The position numbers were made by a program, and so were the translations under genes. Of a stretch of 64,000 nucleotides of DNA, positions 30,233-38,715 are shown in pieces. The DNA lies in the NCBI RefSeq assembly GCF_041379945.2, contig NZ_JBFTXJ020000012.1, positions 62,001 to 126,000 on the forward strand, read 5' to 3'. Below the pieces are notes generated by a model. The model did no database searches, was not told where the DNA came from, and saw only the letters and a program-made list of their open reading frames with translations. Source of the stretch: Aneurinibacillus sp. REN35. Lineage in GTDB: Bacteria; Bacillota; Bacilli; Aneurinibacillales; Aneurinibacillaceae. The stretch's first letter is position 1. Each line of letters opens with the position of its first letter.

Positions 30233-31962
30233 AGCGTATCAAGCTTACGGAGTACATCGGCCTTTATTTCCTGCAGCAGCGCTTGCGCTTCTTCCATCGA
30301 TGCGGCCTGCATACCAAAATAAAATTTCATCTTCGGCTCTGTACCGGAAGGACGAAGGCAGAACCATCCCCCACCTTCAAGCATATATTTCAGCACATGA
30401 GCAGACGGAAGCGTAAGACGCTCATCTCTTCCCTCACCGATCCATGTGCGCACCCCTGTACTGTAATCTTCTATCGCAGTGATCCGCTTGCCCCCTGCCT
30501 CTGTCGGCGGCTCATTGCGGAAAGCCTCCATAATCGCCCCGATTTTTTCCAATCCTGCTTTGCCTTTGAGCGTGAGCGAGACGAGGTCTTCTAGATAATA
30601 GCCGTACATGCTGAAAATCTCCAGCAAGCCTTCGTACATCGTCATTCCACGCGACTTATAATAGGCTGCCACTTCCGCCGCCAAGAGACAGATCTGTACC
30701 GCGTCTTTATCCCGGACATCATCACCTGCAAGATAGCCATAGCTTTCTTCATATCCGAACACAAACGTATGACTGCCTGACACCTCGAATTCCTTGATCT
30801 TCTCCCCAATGAACTTAAATCCTGTCAGCGTATCCATCGTCTCCATGCCAAATGCTGTGGCAATCGCGCGGCCGATCTCTGACGTTACAATCGTCTTCAA
30901 TACCACGCCATTACTAGGCAGCGTTCCTTGCGCCCGCTTCTGCTCAAGCAGATAATGCAAAAGCAGCGCCCCGGTCTGGTTGCCGGTCAGCACCACGTAA
31001 TCTCCGGCTGTATTCTTCACCACTACACCCACACGGTCCGCATCCGGGTCCGTGCCAAGCAGCAGATCCGCATCAAGACGCCGTCCATATTGAATCGCCA
31101 GCTCAAACGCCGCATGTTCTTCCGGATTTGGAGAAGCGACCGTCGAAAATTCGGAATCCGGCTCCTCCTGCTCTGCCACAACGGCCACCTGCGTACAACC
31201 AAGCGCTGCAAGTCCTTGGCGCACAAGCCGATTCGATGTGCCGTGCAGTGGCGTAAATACGATCTGTACCTTATCACCCATCTGCCGCAGCAGCTCAGGG
31301 TTCGGACTCAGTGCACATATTCTCTCCATATAGGCGTCATCGACTTCGGTGCCGATCCTATGCAGCAGTCCTGCCTCGCGAGCGGCTCGCTCCTCCATCA
31401 CATCAATGGACAATTCATCACGTATTTCATTCACGTACGCCGTGACAGCATCCGCTTCTAATGGAGGCAGCTGCCCCCCATCCGGACCGTATACCTTGTA
31501 TCCGTTGTATTCAGGCGGATTGTGGCTTGCCGTAATCACGATGCCCGCATATGCGCCAAGATGACGCACAGCAAAGGACAGCACCGGAGTAGGCCGAATA
31601 TCATCGAACACATACGCAGGAATACCATGCCGATTGAATGTTAAGGCCGCTTCTAACGCAAATTCACGCGATTTGCGGCGTACATCATAGGCAATGGCTA
31701 CGCCTCGCCCCGTCGCTTCTCTGCCTCGTGCAGTCATATAGCGCGCCAGACCTTCTGACGCTTTCCGTACTGTATAGACATTCATTCGATTTGTGCCTGG
31801 GCCGATCTCGCCGCGCAATCCTCCGGTACCGAAAGCAAGGTTACGATAGAAGCAATCTTCAAGCTTCTCAGGATAAGCGGTCAAAGCGCTCAGTTCCTTT
31901 CTCACGTCTTCCGGTAAGTCAGGATGGGATAACCATTGCTCCGCTTTCCGTCTCCACTCCAT
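30217..31962 (-). CDS. pgcA: Alpha-phosphoglucomutase
   Basis: A 581-residue enzyme, the same length as B. subtilis PgcA. Motifs: GTGGLRGEIGPGTNRMN near the start, the phosphoserine loop GIVITASHNPPEYNGYKVY at about residue 140, the metal loop DPDADRVG at about 300, sugar-binding GYEESYGY and the phosphate site RPSGTEPKMKFY at the C-terminus. It interconverts glucose-6-phosphate and glucose-1-phosphate, feeding UDP-glucose for teichoic acid and exopolysaccharide. The start is the ATG at 31962; the ATG nine bases earlier directly abuts GGAGG. Confidence 0.96.
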   Translation of the reverse strand: MEWRRKAEQWLSHPDLPEDVRKELSALTAYPEKLEDCFYRNLAFGTGGLRGEIGPGTNRMNVYTVRKASEGLARYMTARGREATGRGVAIAYDVRRKSREFALEAALTFNRHGIPAYVFDDIRPTPVLSFAVRHLGAYAGIVITASHNPPEYNGYKVYGPDGGQLPPLEADAVTAYVNEIRDELSIDVMEERAAREAGLLHRIGTEVDDAYMERICALSPNPELLRQMGDKVQIVFTPLHGTSNRLVRQGLAALGCTQVAVVAEQEEPDSEFSTVASPNPEEHAAFELAIQYGRRLDADLLLGTDPDADRVGVVVKNTAGDYVVLTGNQTGALLLHYLLEQKRAQGTLPSNGVVLKTIVTSEIGRAIATAFGMETMDTLTGFKFIGEKIKEFEVSGSHTFVFGYEESYGYLAGDDVRDKDAVQICLLAAEVAAYYKSRGMTMYEGLLEIFSMYGYYLEDLVSLTLKGKAGLEKIGAIMEAFRNEPPTEAGGKRITAIEDYSTGVRTWIGEGRDERLTLPSAHVLKYMLEGGGWFCLRPSGTEPKMKFYFGMQAASMEEAQALLQEIKADVLRKLDTLMQES

Positions 31963-32040
31963 CTGCTGCATCCTCCTTTTTTTCTACGAATCGGTCGTCT
32001 TTTTACTATTATATGTTATTACGCTTATCGCTACATAACG

Positions 32041-32075
32041 AAAAAAAGCGAAGGCTATTCGTATGCCTTCGCTTT
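32041..32075 (-). terminator. Terminator of small exported protein gene
   Basis: Minus strand: AAAGCGAAGGC and GCCTTCGCTTT around a nine-base loop, then TTTTTTT. Confidence 0.85.
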
Positions 32076-32110
32076 CTGTATTCACGTATGGATTGGCTCT
32101 TTTGCTATCG

Positions 32111-32593
32111 TCACTGAATCGTGTAGCTTCCCCGAATCATCACGTATGCTGGGCCTTTCACGATTTTTAGGCCGCGCGAATCATTCTGCGGCAGCAGCAG
32201 ATGATGATTCGCAGGGACGGATTGCCCCTTCGTAATATTGGTTCCTGAAGTTAAATCCGGCAGCCCGTATCCGTCACCAGCCGGTGTATGGGCGGTCGCC
32301 TTGCCCGTCCGCAGAATGAGTTCGGTACCGGCATAGCCGATTACAGTCTGTCCTTCCTCTACCTTCTCAACGACAAGCGTAGACGAGCCTGCTGGCGCTG
32401 TCGGCTTCGTATCCGAACCGGAATTAGATTTTATCTGACCCAAAAGCTCCTGCTTAACTTGTTCCACATAGCTTTTTGTTACAACCGGATCCATATCAGA
32501 GCCAGGATCAGCCGGCGCGGCAGCACCTGTTGACAGCGTGCCTACGACCAATGCCAAGGCCGCGCCAACGACCCCGTATCCCCACTTTTTCAT
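32111..32593 (-). CDS. Small exported protein of unknown function
   Basis: A 160-residue protein with a signal peptide (KKWGYGVVGAALALVVGTLSTGAAA, cleaved near residue 25). The mature part has a short helical segment (VTKSYVEQVKQELLGQI), a Pro/Ser linker, then an approximately 95-residue domain with TVIGYAGTELILRTGKA and GLPDLTSGTNITKGQSVPANHHLLLP, likely beta-rich. I know similar domains only as uncharacterised secreted proteins in Bacillales. GGGGAGG lies seven bases before the ATG. Its own terminator makes it a single-gene unit. Confidence 0.75.
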   Translation of the reverse strand: MKKWGYGVVGAALALVVGTLSTGAAAPADPGSDMDPVVTKSYVEQVKQELLGQIKSNSGSDTKPTAPAGSSTLVVEKVEEGQTVIGYAGTELILRTGKATAHTPAGDGYGLPDLTSGTNITKGQSVPANHHLLLPQNDSRGLKIVKGPAYVMIRGSYTIQ

Positions 32594-32659
32594 GTCCTTT
32601 CCTCCCCTAAGCGTGTTTTCTCATTATAGTATAGACGTACCAGGACAAGAAATGTTGTG

Positions 32660-32693
32660 AAAATATAAAAAGAGCGGCAATTGTCTCCCGCTC
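32660..32693 (-). terminator. Terminator of CtpB-type protease gene
   Basis: Minus strand: GAGCGG and CCGCTC around a ten-base loop, followed by TTTTTATATTTT. A second short dyad (GGCGGCTATACAGCCGC) lies between it and the stop codon. Confidence 0.65.
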
Positions 32694-32774
32694 CGATACA
32701 CCCAGATGTTTTGCCGATCTGGCCTTGACGATATACAGCGGCTGTATAGCCGCCTTGTAAGAAAAGCTTGATCT

Positions 32775-34235
32775 TTATTTTACATGGACGAGGATCGTGT
32801 TGCCCCGCTGTTCTACATAGATGGATGGGAAGTCGCTGTCCAGCTTATCAAGCGCCACCCATAGGACTCCCTTTTCATTGCGTACGTACGTATTGTTTTT
32901 AGTTGAATACTTGCGCATCGTATCACCGGAGTGCAGCACTGCCTGCTGCCGCGCATTATCCCAATAGATCTGGTAGCCATATAATCCGGCAAACGGACGC
33001 AGTGCGATAAACCACTTATCACCGATCTTCTTGGCGATCGTCTTCCCTGCTGAGAATCCCGCCACACCGGCGGTTCCATTTGGATACAGATGCAGTGCGG
33101 TAGAGCCATGCAGATACGTGATCGCCTTCAGCAGCTGAGCATCCGAATCTTCCACGATGATATCCGGTGTAATGCCCTGGCCGTTGATCTTACGCAGCTT
33201 CGGCGAGAAGTATTCCTCCACCGTCAACTTCAGAATCCCGCCCTTCTCAAGCGGACGCAGCTCCTGAACCACACCTTTGCCGAATGTCTTCGCCCCGATC
33301 AGCGTACCTATCTTATGGTCCTGCAGAGCACCCGCCAGCACTTCCGATGCGCTGGCCGTATATTCATTAACCAGGACAGCCAGCGGAACATCCGTACCGC
33401 CCGATTTCGCGGCAACCTCTGTCTGCTTGCCTGTGCGGTTCTTTACATTGACGATCAGTCCTTTATCAATAAACAAATCCGCAATGGCAATGGATGCATC
33501 AAGATAGCCGCCTCCGTTATCCCGCAGATCAAGGATCAACCCCTTCATGCCGTCGCGCTTTAGCTTGTTCAGGTGCTTCTCGAATACTTCCGCGCTATTT
33601 TCAGAGAAGGTGTAGAGCGCGATGTAGCCGATTTTATTATCAAGCATCATGCTATCGACCGGAGAATACTGCATGATCTCCCGCTGGACAGTAATGCTTT
33701 GCTCCTGTCCGCCCCGCTTGATGGCAAGCGTAATACGAGAACCCGGCTCTCCCTTCATCAGCTCTGCGGCTTGATCTGCAGGCTTGCCGGCCATCTGTTT
33801 ACCGTCAATGGCGATAATCTCATCTCCTGAGCGCAGTCCCGCTCTCTCCGCTGCCGACCCTTCATAGACACTGTCAATGACAAGCATATCGTCCTGCTGC
33901 TGTATGTAGATGCCAATCCCAGCGAATGTTCCCTCTAACTCATTATAGAACTCTTCGAATTCTTTCTCTGTAAAGTATGTAGTATACGGATCGCCCGTCT
34001 CATCCAGCATCCCCCGGATCGCTCCGTCTGTCAGCTGTCTGATATCGAGCCGGTCATTCAGATGCTCTTCCATTACTTTCTTCATGACTTCATGAATACG
34101 TGCTTCCTGGTCGGCATACGGATACTTATCAGCTCCACCAGCTGCACTTTCTGCCGCTTGGACAGGCAGAGCGACACCGGCCATACTTGTCAGCAGCACA
34201 CCTGAGGCAAGCCATTGTTTTATTCTCTTTTTCAC
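32775..34235 (-). CDS. ctpB: S41 carboxy-terminal processing protease with stalk domain
   Basis: The GTG at 34235 gives a 486-residue protein with a clean signal peptide (VKKRIKQWLASGVLLTSMAGVALPVQA) and has AGGAAG upstream; the frame is open to 34313. A helical N-terminal part is followed by a PDZ domain (IGIYIQQQDDMLVIDSVYEGSAAERAGLRSGDEIIAIDG) and the S41 protease core with serine in EYTASASEVLAGAL and lysine in GAKTFGKGVVQ. The final about 105 residues resemble a copper-amine-oxidase-like 'stalk' domain (WFIALRPFAGLYGYQIYWD), not usual in CtpA/CtpB. In Bacillus these enzymes cleave sporulation signalling proteins; here the target is unknown. Confidence 0.92.
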   Translation of the reverse strand: MKKRIKQWLASGVLLTSMAGVALPVQAAESAAGGADKYPYADQEARIHEVMKKVMEEHLNDRLDIRQLTDGAIRGMLDETGDPYTTYFTEKEFEEFYNELEGTFAGIGIYIQQQDDMLVIDSVYEGSAAERAGLRSGDEIIAIDGKQMAGKPADQAAELMKGEPGSRITLAIKRGGQEQSITVQREIMQYSPVDSMMLDNKIGYIALYTFSENSAEVFEKHLNKLKRDGMKGLILDLRDNGGGYLDASIAIADLFIDKGLIVNVKNRTGKQTEVAAKSGGTDVPLAVLVNEYTASASEVLAGALQDHKIGTLIGAKTFGKGVVQELRPLEKGGILKLTVEEYFSPKLRKINGQGITPDIIVEDSDAQLLKAITYLHGSTALHLYPNGTAGVAGFSAGKTIAKKIGDKWFIALRPFAGLYGYQIYWDNARQQAVLHSGDTMRKYSTKNNTYVRNEKGVLWVALDKLDSDFPSIYVEQRGNTILVHVK

Positions 34236-34364
34236 GTTATTCAACTTCCTCTCCGATATTGAAGCACGGGAATGAGCGACTTCACTCACTCCCTGTAGAT
34301 CCCCATCCAGCATCTACTCTATGTTAGATTCGATATACACAGGTCGATATCCTTTTTTTTCCTA

Positions 34365-35006
34365 CTAATATATTGCCAATGCGGCAAATACCTTGCGCCG
34401 CATCCACTGCCGATTCATCTGCTTGCCATCCACCACCAATTGGGAAGAACGTCCGCCGTCCAGATTGAGTGCTGTACGACATCCGAGTCGTCTCATATGA
34501 GCGGCAAGTTCTCTACATGTCAACCCAGCAGGCCTACCATCCGTTACTGCTAGAATCATATGCTCCTCCGCAATTCCGATGGCTGTACGCGGATGCGACT
34601 CGGCGGCAATGGTCGCCTCCATCTGTCCACTCGCCAAGAGATCGGGCAGGAGAAGCGGAGAGGATTCCAGCGCCCAGCGCATGGATAGGAAGTCTGCAAT
34701 TTTTTTGCCTTTTTCCGTATTGATGTTCACCTGTCCCGTCTGGTCACAATAGACGAAATATCCGTTCAACGAACGCTCTATCACTGTCCCGTCACTGTAC
34801 TTCATCCCGGAGATAGAGTAGCCTCCCTCCAAATGAAAAAAATTCGCGTTCACCATACTTATCGGCAGATCGGCTCCTTCTTTTTTCAAACGATTGTATG
34901 TATGAACGAGAAGTTCCCCTTCCCGCAGGCACGGAATCAACTCCATCCGTCTTTTCTTCTCGACTTTTACAATATGCAGCCCGTCCTCTTTCCAGTACTC
35001 TAGCAA
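34365..35006 (-). CDS. Phosphodiester glycosidase-family protein (NAGPA/DUF2233)
   Basis: A 213-residue protein. Segments SMVNANFFHLEGGYSISGMKYSDG and, near the C-terminus, CRTALNLDGGRSSQLVVDGK are the phosphodiester glycosidase signature (N-x-D-G-G-x-S-S). Some members act on wall teichoic acid-like or uncovering substrates; the natural substrate here is unknown. No signal peptide is visible, unusual for the family. The start is a TTG at 35006 with GGAGG upstream; the next ATG would remove about 20 residues. It lies upstream of the ctpB gene with 129 bases between. Confidence 0.8.
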   Translation of the reverse strand: MLEYWKEDGLHIVKVEKKRRMELIPCLREGELLVHTYNRLKKEGADLPISMVNANFFHLEGGYSISGMKYSDGTVIERSLNGYFVYCDQTGQVNINTEKGKKIADFLSMRWALESSPLLLPDLLASGQMEATIAAESHPRTAIGIAEEHMILAVTDGRPAGLTCRELAAHMRRLGCRTALNLDGGRSSQLVVDGKQMNRQWMRRKVFAALAIY

Positions 35007-35095
35007 CGTCTACTCCTCCCTCCAAGCAAAATGAACAATAGTTCTCGCTTCCTTCCTCTCTATCCTACCCGGCATGGCAGCCAATTTCCACTCAC

Positions 35096-35133
35096 AAAAA
35101 ATAAGGACAGCACGAAATGATTCATGCCGTCCT
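35096..35133 (-). terminator. Terminator of SLH protein gene
   Basis: Minus strand: AGGACGGCATGAA and TTCGTGCTGTCCT around four bases, then TATTTTTTG. Confidence 0.85.
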
Positions 35134-35147
35134 ATCTTCTCATTCAT

Positions 35148-37097
35148 TTATTGTCCTGCTGCTTGGCCTCCAGTCTCTGGCTGTGCAGGAGCAGTCGGTG
35201 TTGTATCATTATTTAACTTCGTATTTTCTATCGTATACGTATTGCCTTTTTTATCGGTTATTTTAATGACAGCCTTGGTTGGAACCACTGTTTTCTCACC
35301 TGTCCATTGACCATATGTCCAATGGTTATCCGTGAGTTTTCCTGCAAGATCAAAACGCGTGGAAAGCTGCTTTTCACTTCCCTTTTCTGAAAACATCCGG
35401 TCCTTGCTTGTGTTCGTCACAAGCAGCTTATCCCCGTTATACAGACTTACTTCAGCTTTTGCGACCTCGCTTGCAGGGAACTTCTTCAGCTCAAAGCCCA
35501 CATTATAGCCATCTACCGCATCGGTTTTCACTATGCTGAAGTCCTGTGCCGCTACATACTCCGCTGCTGCCTCCCCGGTATAGTCCTGCGGTACAATCGG
35601 TTTCGTATCACCGGTTAGCTTCGTATTTTCCACTGTATACGTATTGCCCTTTTTATCAGTTACCTTGATGACGGCTTTGTTCGGAACATCCGTCTCGCTT
35701 CCCTTCCATCCGTCATATGTCCAGTAGTTGTCCTTGAATGCTCCCTTCACATCAAATGGGGAGGAGAACTGTTTATAATCAGGGTATTCACTGAACAGCT
35801 TGTCTGTACTCGTGTTAGTAGCAAGCAGCTTATCATCTTTATATAGGCTGATCTCTGCCTTTGCGATCTCGCTAACCGGAAGCGCCTTCGTCTCAAAACC
35901 GACCGTATAGCCTTTTACACTGGCATCATTTCGTACACTGAAATCCTGCGGCGCAATATACTGAAGCGCCACATTTCCATTCAGATCACTCGTATTGATC
36001 GTACCTGTATGCTTCGCCACAATATGATCCGGCGCACCGTACTTCTGATCCACATCAACTGCGGTAAGCGTCAGCGAACGCTGCCCCGGTACGGCGATCA
36101 CATAGACGTCCGTTACCGGCTGCGTCCCGAGCGTAAAGCCTTCTGCAGCTCCCCAGCCTGTCTGGTTGATGTCCTTCCAGTTGCCTTCACTGTCTTTTGC
36201 CCATAGCTGTACGCCTTCCGCCTTCGGTGCTTCAATCCGCACCTTTCCGTCATACGCTTTTCCGTTCTGCTGACTCACAGCAAGCCCGATCTTCACAGGG
36301 GTCACACCAGGGAATACGTCCGCAGGGTTCGTATTTTTCTCAGGGGCCGCCTTCAGCAGCTCACCCGCTTTGACATTCGTATCCAACCCTTTTATATCAA
36401 ATGCATAGGTGTGATAGGAACCCGATTTCTTGATCTGTGCAGCCAGATTAACCGCCATGACCGCCATCTCCTGGCGCGTCGCCGTATCTCTTGGACTAAA
36501 GTAATTATTATAGCCAACCATCAGACCGGATTCGATCGCTGCCTGCACATACGGCTTCGCTACCGGCCAGATCCGCTCCTTATCCTTGACGCTTAGATTG
36601 TCGCCTTTGTCTTTCACATCCATTTTTGCCGCTTTTACGAGAATAATAGCCAGCTCCTGACGCGTAATCTTTTCATCGGGATTGAATTTTCCCTTCTCGC
36701 GTCCCACCATAATTCCGGCTTCCTTTACCGCTTCAACCTCCTTGATTCCCCACTTTTTCACATCACTGTAAGAGGACTCACCCTTATTCGGCAGCTCTAA
36801 CTTCAGAGCGCCGGAGATAATGATCGCTGCTTCACGACGGGTAAGATTGTCCAGCGGACGGAACGTGCCATCCGGATATCCGCCAAGCCATTTCATCTCT
36901 TTTGCCTGCACGATCTGCTCTCGCGCCCAGGAGGCAGCCTTCCCTATATCCTTGAATGCCGGAGCCGCAGTCTGCTCGACCGCAGCGGAAGTTCCAGGTG
37001 CTTTCGTGCCATCTTCAGCTGCCCATACTGCACCTGGCGTTACTACCATTGAAAGAGCTACAGTGGTTGACAATACTTTGTTGAGTTTTGCTTTCAC
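35148..37097 (-). CDS. S-layer-homology (SLH) domain surface protein
   Basis: A 649-residue secreted protein. Signal peptide to about residue 27 (VWAAEDG). Three SLH modules follow at about residues 46-220: AREQIVQAKEMKWLGGYPDGTFRPLDNLTRREAA, then VKEAGIMVGREKGKFNPDEKITRQELA, then AIESGLMVGYNNYFSPRDTATRQEMA. SLH triplets bind pyruvylated secondary wall polymer. After a middle region of about 140 residues come two copies of a roughly 110-residue module (start ALQYIAPQDFSV and AAEYVAAQDFSI; each ends TDKKGNTYT...ENTKL). The C-terminus is Pro/Gln-rich. GTG start at 37097 after GGAGGAGG. Function of the repeats unknown. Confidence 0.93.
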   Translation of the reverse strand: MKAKLNKVLSTTVALSMVVTPGAVWAAEDGTKAPGTSAAVEQTAAPAFKDIGKAASWAREQIVQAKEMKWLGGYPDGTFRPLDNLTRREAAIIISGALKLELPNKGESSYSDVKKWGIKEVEAVKEAGIMVGREKGKFNPDEKITRQELAIILVKAAKMDVKDKGDNLSVKDKERIWPVAKPYVQAAIESGLMVGYNNYFSPRDTATRQEMAVMAVNLAAQIKKSGSYHTYAFDIKGLDTNVKAGELLKAAPEKNTNPADVFPGVTPVKIGLAVSQQNGKAYDGKVRIEAPKAEGVQLWAKDSEGNWKDINQTGWGAAEGFTLGTQPVTDVYVIAVPGQRSLTLTAVDVDQKYGAPDHIVAKHTGTINTSDLNGNVALQYIAPQDFSVRNDASVKGYTVGFETKALPVSEIAKAEISLYKDDKLLATNTSTDKLFSEYPDYKQFSSPFDVKGAFKDNYWTYDGWKGSETDVPNKAVIKVTDKKGNTYTVENTKLTGDTKPIVPQDYTGEAAAEYVAAQDFSIVKTDAVDGYNVGFELKKFPASEVAKAEVSLYNGDKLLVTNTSKDRMFSEKGSEKQLSTRFDLAGKLTDNHWTYGQWTGEKTVVPTKAVIKITDKKGNTYTIENTKLNNDTTPTAPAQPETGGQAAGQ

Positions 37098-37148
37098 TTT
37101 TTCCTCCTCCAGTACAAAATAGTAGGGTATGAAACTATTTAATTACAA

Positions 37149-37188
37149 TTCATACCTTACCACCGCATCTTTGTCATAACTTGTCGAA
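37149..37188 (-). promoter_or_regulatory. Promoter of SLH protein gene with adjacent Spo0A box
   Basis: ATGACA, 17 bases, TATGAA on the minus strand. Upstream of the -35 stands TTCGACAA (plus-strand TTGTCGAA, 37181-37188), an exact Spo0A box. The gap 37098-37328 holds no other feature than this and the terminator below. Confidence 0.5.
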
Positions 37189-37286
37189 TTTTCTATTAAT
37201 CTCTTCTTTCTCCTAATTCGAATCCAACGGCCTATGCACTCACTCATTTTTTCTCTCCTATCACCTACGATTTTGTACTCATTCAT

Positions 37287-37322
37287 AGAAAAGCGGTGAA
37301 TGCAGGCAAACGCACCACCGCT
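37287..37322 (-). terminator. Terminator of sigma-like factor gene
   Basis: Minus strand: AGCGGTG and CACCGCT around a 17-base loop, followed by TTTTC. Modest stem. Confidence 0.5.
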
Positions 37323-37328
37323 CGATCA

Positions 37329-37859
37329 TTAGCTTTTTCTTTCTGTCTCTGCTATCAGACGAAGCTTCCGTAATGCCCGCTGCTTCTGTTTCTTCACCCG
37401 TTCATACGGTACGCCCAAGCACTCCGCTACTTCTCGCAGCGAGAGCCCATGCCTAATATGCAGCGTCAGACACCTTGCCTCTTCCATGGAGAGCGGTTCC
37501 ATCCACGCCTGCCACATGAGATTCTCTTCCATCTCGTATGCGTCCATGCCGACAAGCGTATCTGACCAATTCTTCGCCTCTTCCTCCGGTACTATCTGTG
37601 CTGATGGCAGGCAATGCCTCTCCTGCCACCGCCGCTCTCTCGCATACCAATTCGCAAGCCCCCCTCTCATCACAAGGAACAGGTACGAAGACAGCGCCAT
37701 TCCTCTGTCGGCATCATACTGTGCAAGCCTCTTCCAGCACGCAATACGTGCCTCCTGCTTCGCCTCATCCCGTAATGGACCCGGAGGAAATCGGGAAACA
37801 CACTTGTCAATCCAAGCATCATACTCCGCAAAAAAGCTTGTCCATTCCCTCTCTTGCAT
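37329..37859 (-). CDS. Sigma-70-family RNA polymerase sigma factor
   Basis: A 176-residue protein with region 2 (RDEAKQEARIACWKRLAQYDADRGMALSSYLFLVMRGGLANWYARERRW) and region 4 (MEEARCLTLHIRHGLSLREVAECLGVPYERVKKQKQRALRKLR). The length and layout resemble extracytoplasmic or phage-like sigma factors. The spacing between the regions is about 50 residues and Trp-rich. No anti-sigma gene is adjacent. It lies 196 bases downstream of the comK-like gene, and a terminator closes it. The regulon is unknown. AGGAAGAAGG precedes the ATG. Confidence 0.82.
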   Translation of the reverse strand: MQEREWTSFFAEYDAWIDKCVSRFPPGPLRDEAKQEARIACWKRLAQYDADRGMALSSYLFLVMRGGLANWYARERRWQERHCLPSAQIVPEEEAKNWSDTLVGMDAYEMEENLMWQAWMEPLSMEEARCLTLHIRHGLSLREVAECLGVPYERVKKQKQRALRKLRLIAETERKS

Positions 37860-38055
37860 CCTTCTTCCTGCTATCTGCAGCGACCGGTCCTGCGTAGATT
37901 ACGCGCACCCTTATCTTACTGGCTTTTCGGCTTATGCACAGGGAAGTATCTGTGGATACGAAAGACGAATGTACTTTTTTTCACATAAAAGAAAGGCCGT
38001 ATGTGAAGATACGTACAATGCTTGGTCTGCTATCCTTCGATACATAACAATTACA

Positions 38056-38556
38056 TTACGTAAGATCCGGGAGTCTCATTAGATAACGGTTCCGCAGGTG
38101 CTCCGCATTGCGCAGCTGCCGTGTTAACTGCCTGCGTGAAGCAGTTAGTGCAAACGATTGCCCCCCTTTCAGAAGCAGAGTACAGGAGAGATTATCTGCG
38201 TTGACTGTGTACGTCTCGATTGATGAACGATACGTATAAACGGTACGGTGTGAAGGATTGCCAAAGAGCGGATAGTGAAACGGAATGAGAACCATCTCCG
38301 GATGCAAAAGCAGCGGCGGATGCTTGCGCTGTCCAAGCGTCTCATAGGCGAACCGGCGCACCAGCTCCTCATCAATAAGAAATGCCTTGATTAATTGCTT
38401 ACAGAACTGTGAAACCGTACAGCCCGTATAATACACCTCCGCCCCGATATACAGGACCGTCACTTCTCCAATTCCATGCAGCTGTCCAGGATGAAATAAA
38501 TGTCCGCGCCGCATAAACAACTCTTCTGCTTTGGCCTTCTCGATCAATTCAGTCAT
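38056..38556 (-). CDS. comK: ComK-like competence transcription factor
   Basis: A 166-residue protein. The pattern YETLGQRKHPPLLLHPEMVLIPFHYPLFGNPSHRTVYTYRSS resembles the ComK centre (GRKAGT...HKPPIMVDPSNQIFLFPTLSS), and the following strand-plus-helix (LSCTLLLKGGQSFALTASRRQLTRQLRNAEHLRNRYL) resembles its F-x-N-G-x-x-x-L...Q-x-x-R-x-x-x-L part. ComK activates the competence genes, including comF, by binding AT boxes. It is 26 residues shorter than in B. subtilis, mainly at the C-terminus. The call is by pattern, not by alignment. GGAGGAAATGT precedes the ATG. Confidence 0.7.
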   Translation of the reverse strand: MTELIEKAKAEELFMRRGHLFHPGQLHGIGEVTVLYIGAEVYYTGCTVSQFCKQLIKAFLIDEELVRRFAYETLGQRKHPPLLLHPEMVLIPFHYPLFGNPSHRTVYTYRSSIETYTVNADNLSCTLLLKGGQSFALTASRRQLTRQLRNAEHLRNRYLMRLPDLT

Positions 38557-38663
38557 ACATTTCCTCCTTTTGATACAAATTGTAGAATAGTCTCTACACT
38601 TGTATTATATTAGTATTTTTTGTAAAAAACGGATGTTTTCATCGCAAGTTTCGAGTTTATTTT

Positions 38664-38699
38664 ACAAAAAAACCCCTTCCGTCCATATCGACGAAAGGG
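38664..38699 (-). terminator. Terminator of DUF4855 protein gene
   Basis: Minus strand: CCCTTTCGTCG and GGACGGAAGGGG around four bases, followed by seven T. Confidence 0.8.
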
Positions 38700-38715
38700 A
38701 TGCTGTGCATATCTA

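Noticed and set aside
30928..31461. Plus-strand 177-codon frame opposite phosphoglucomutase
   Set aside because: Mirror of a strong gene, Arg/His-rich composition, no ribosome site.
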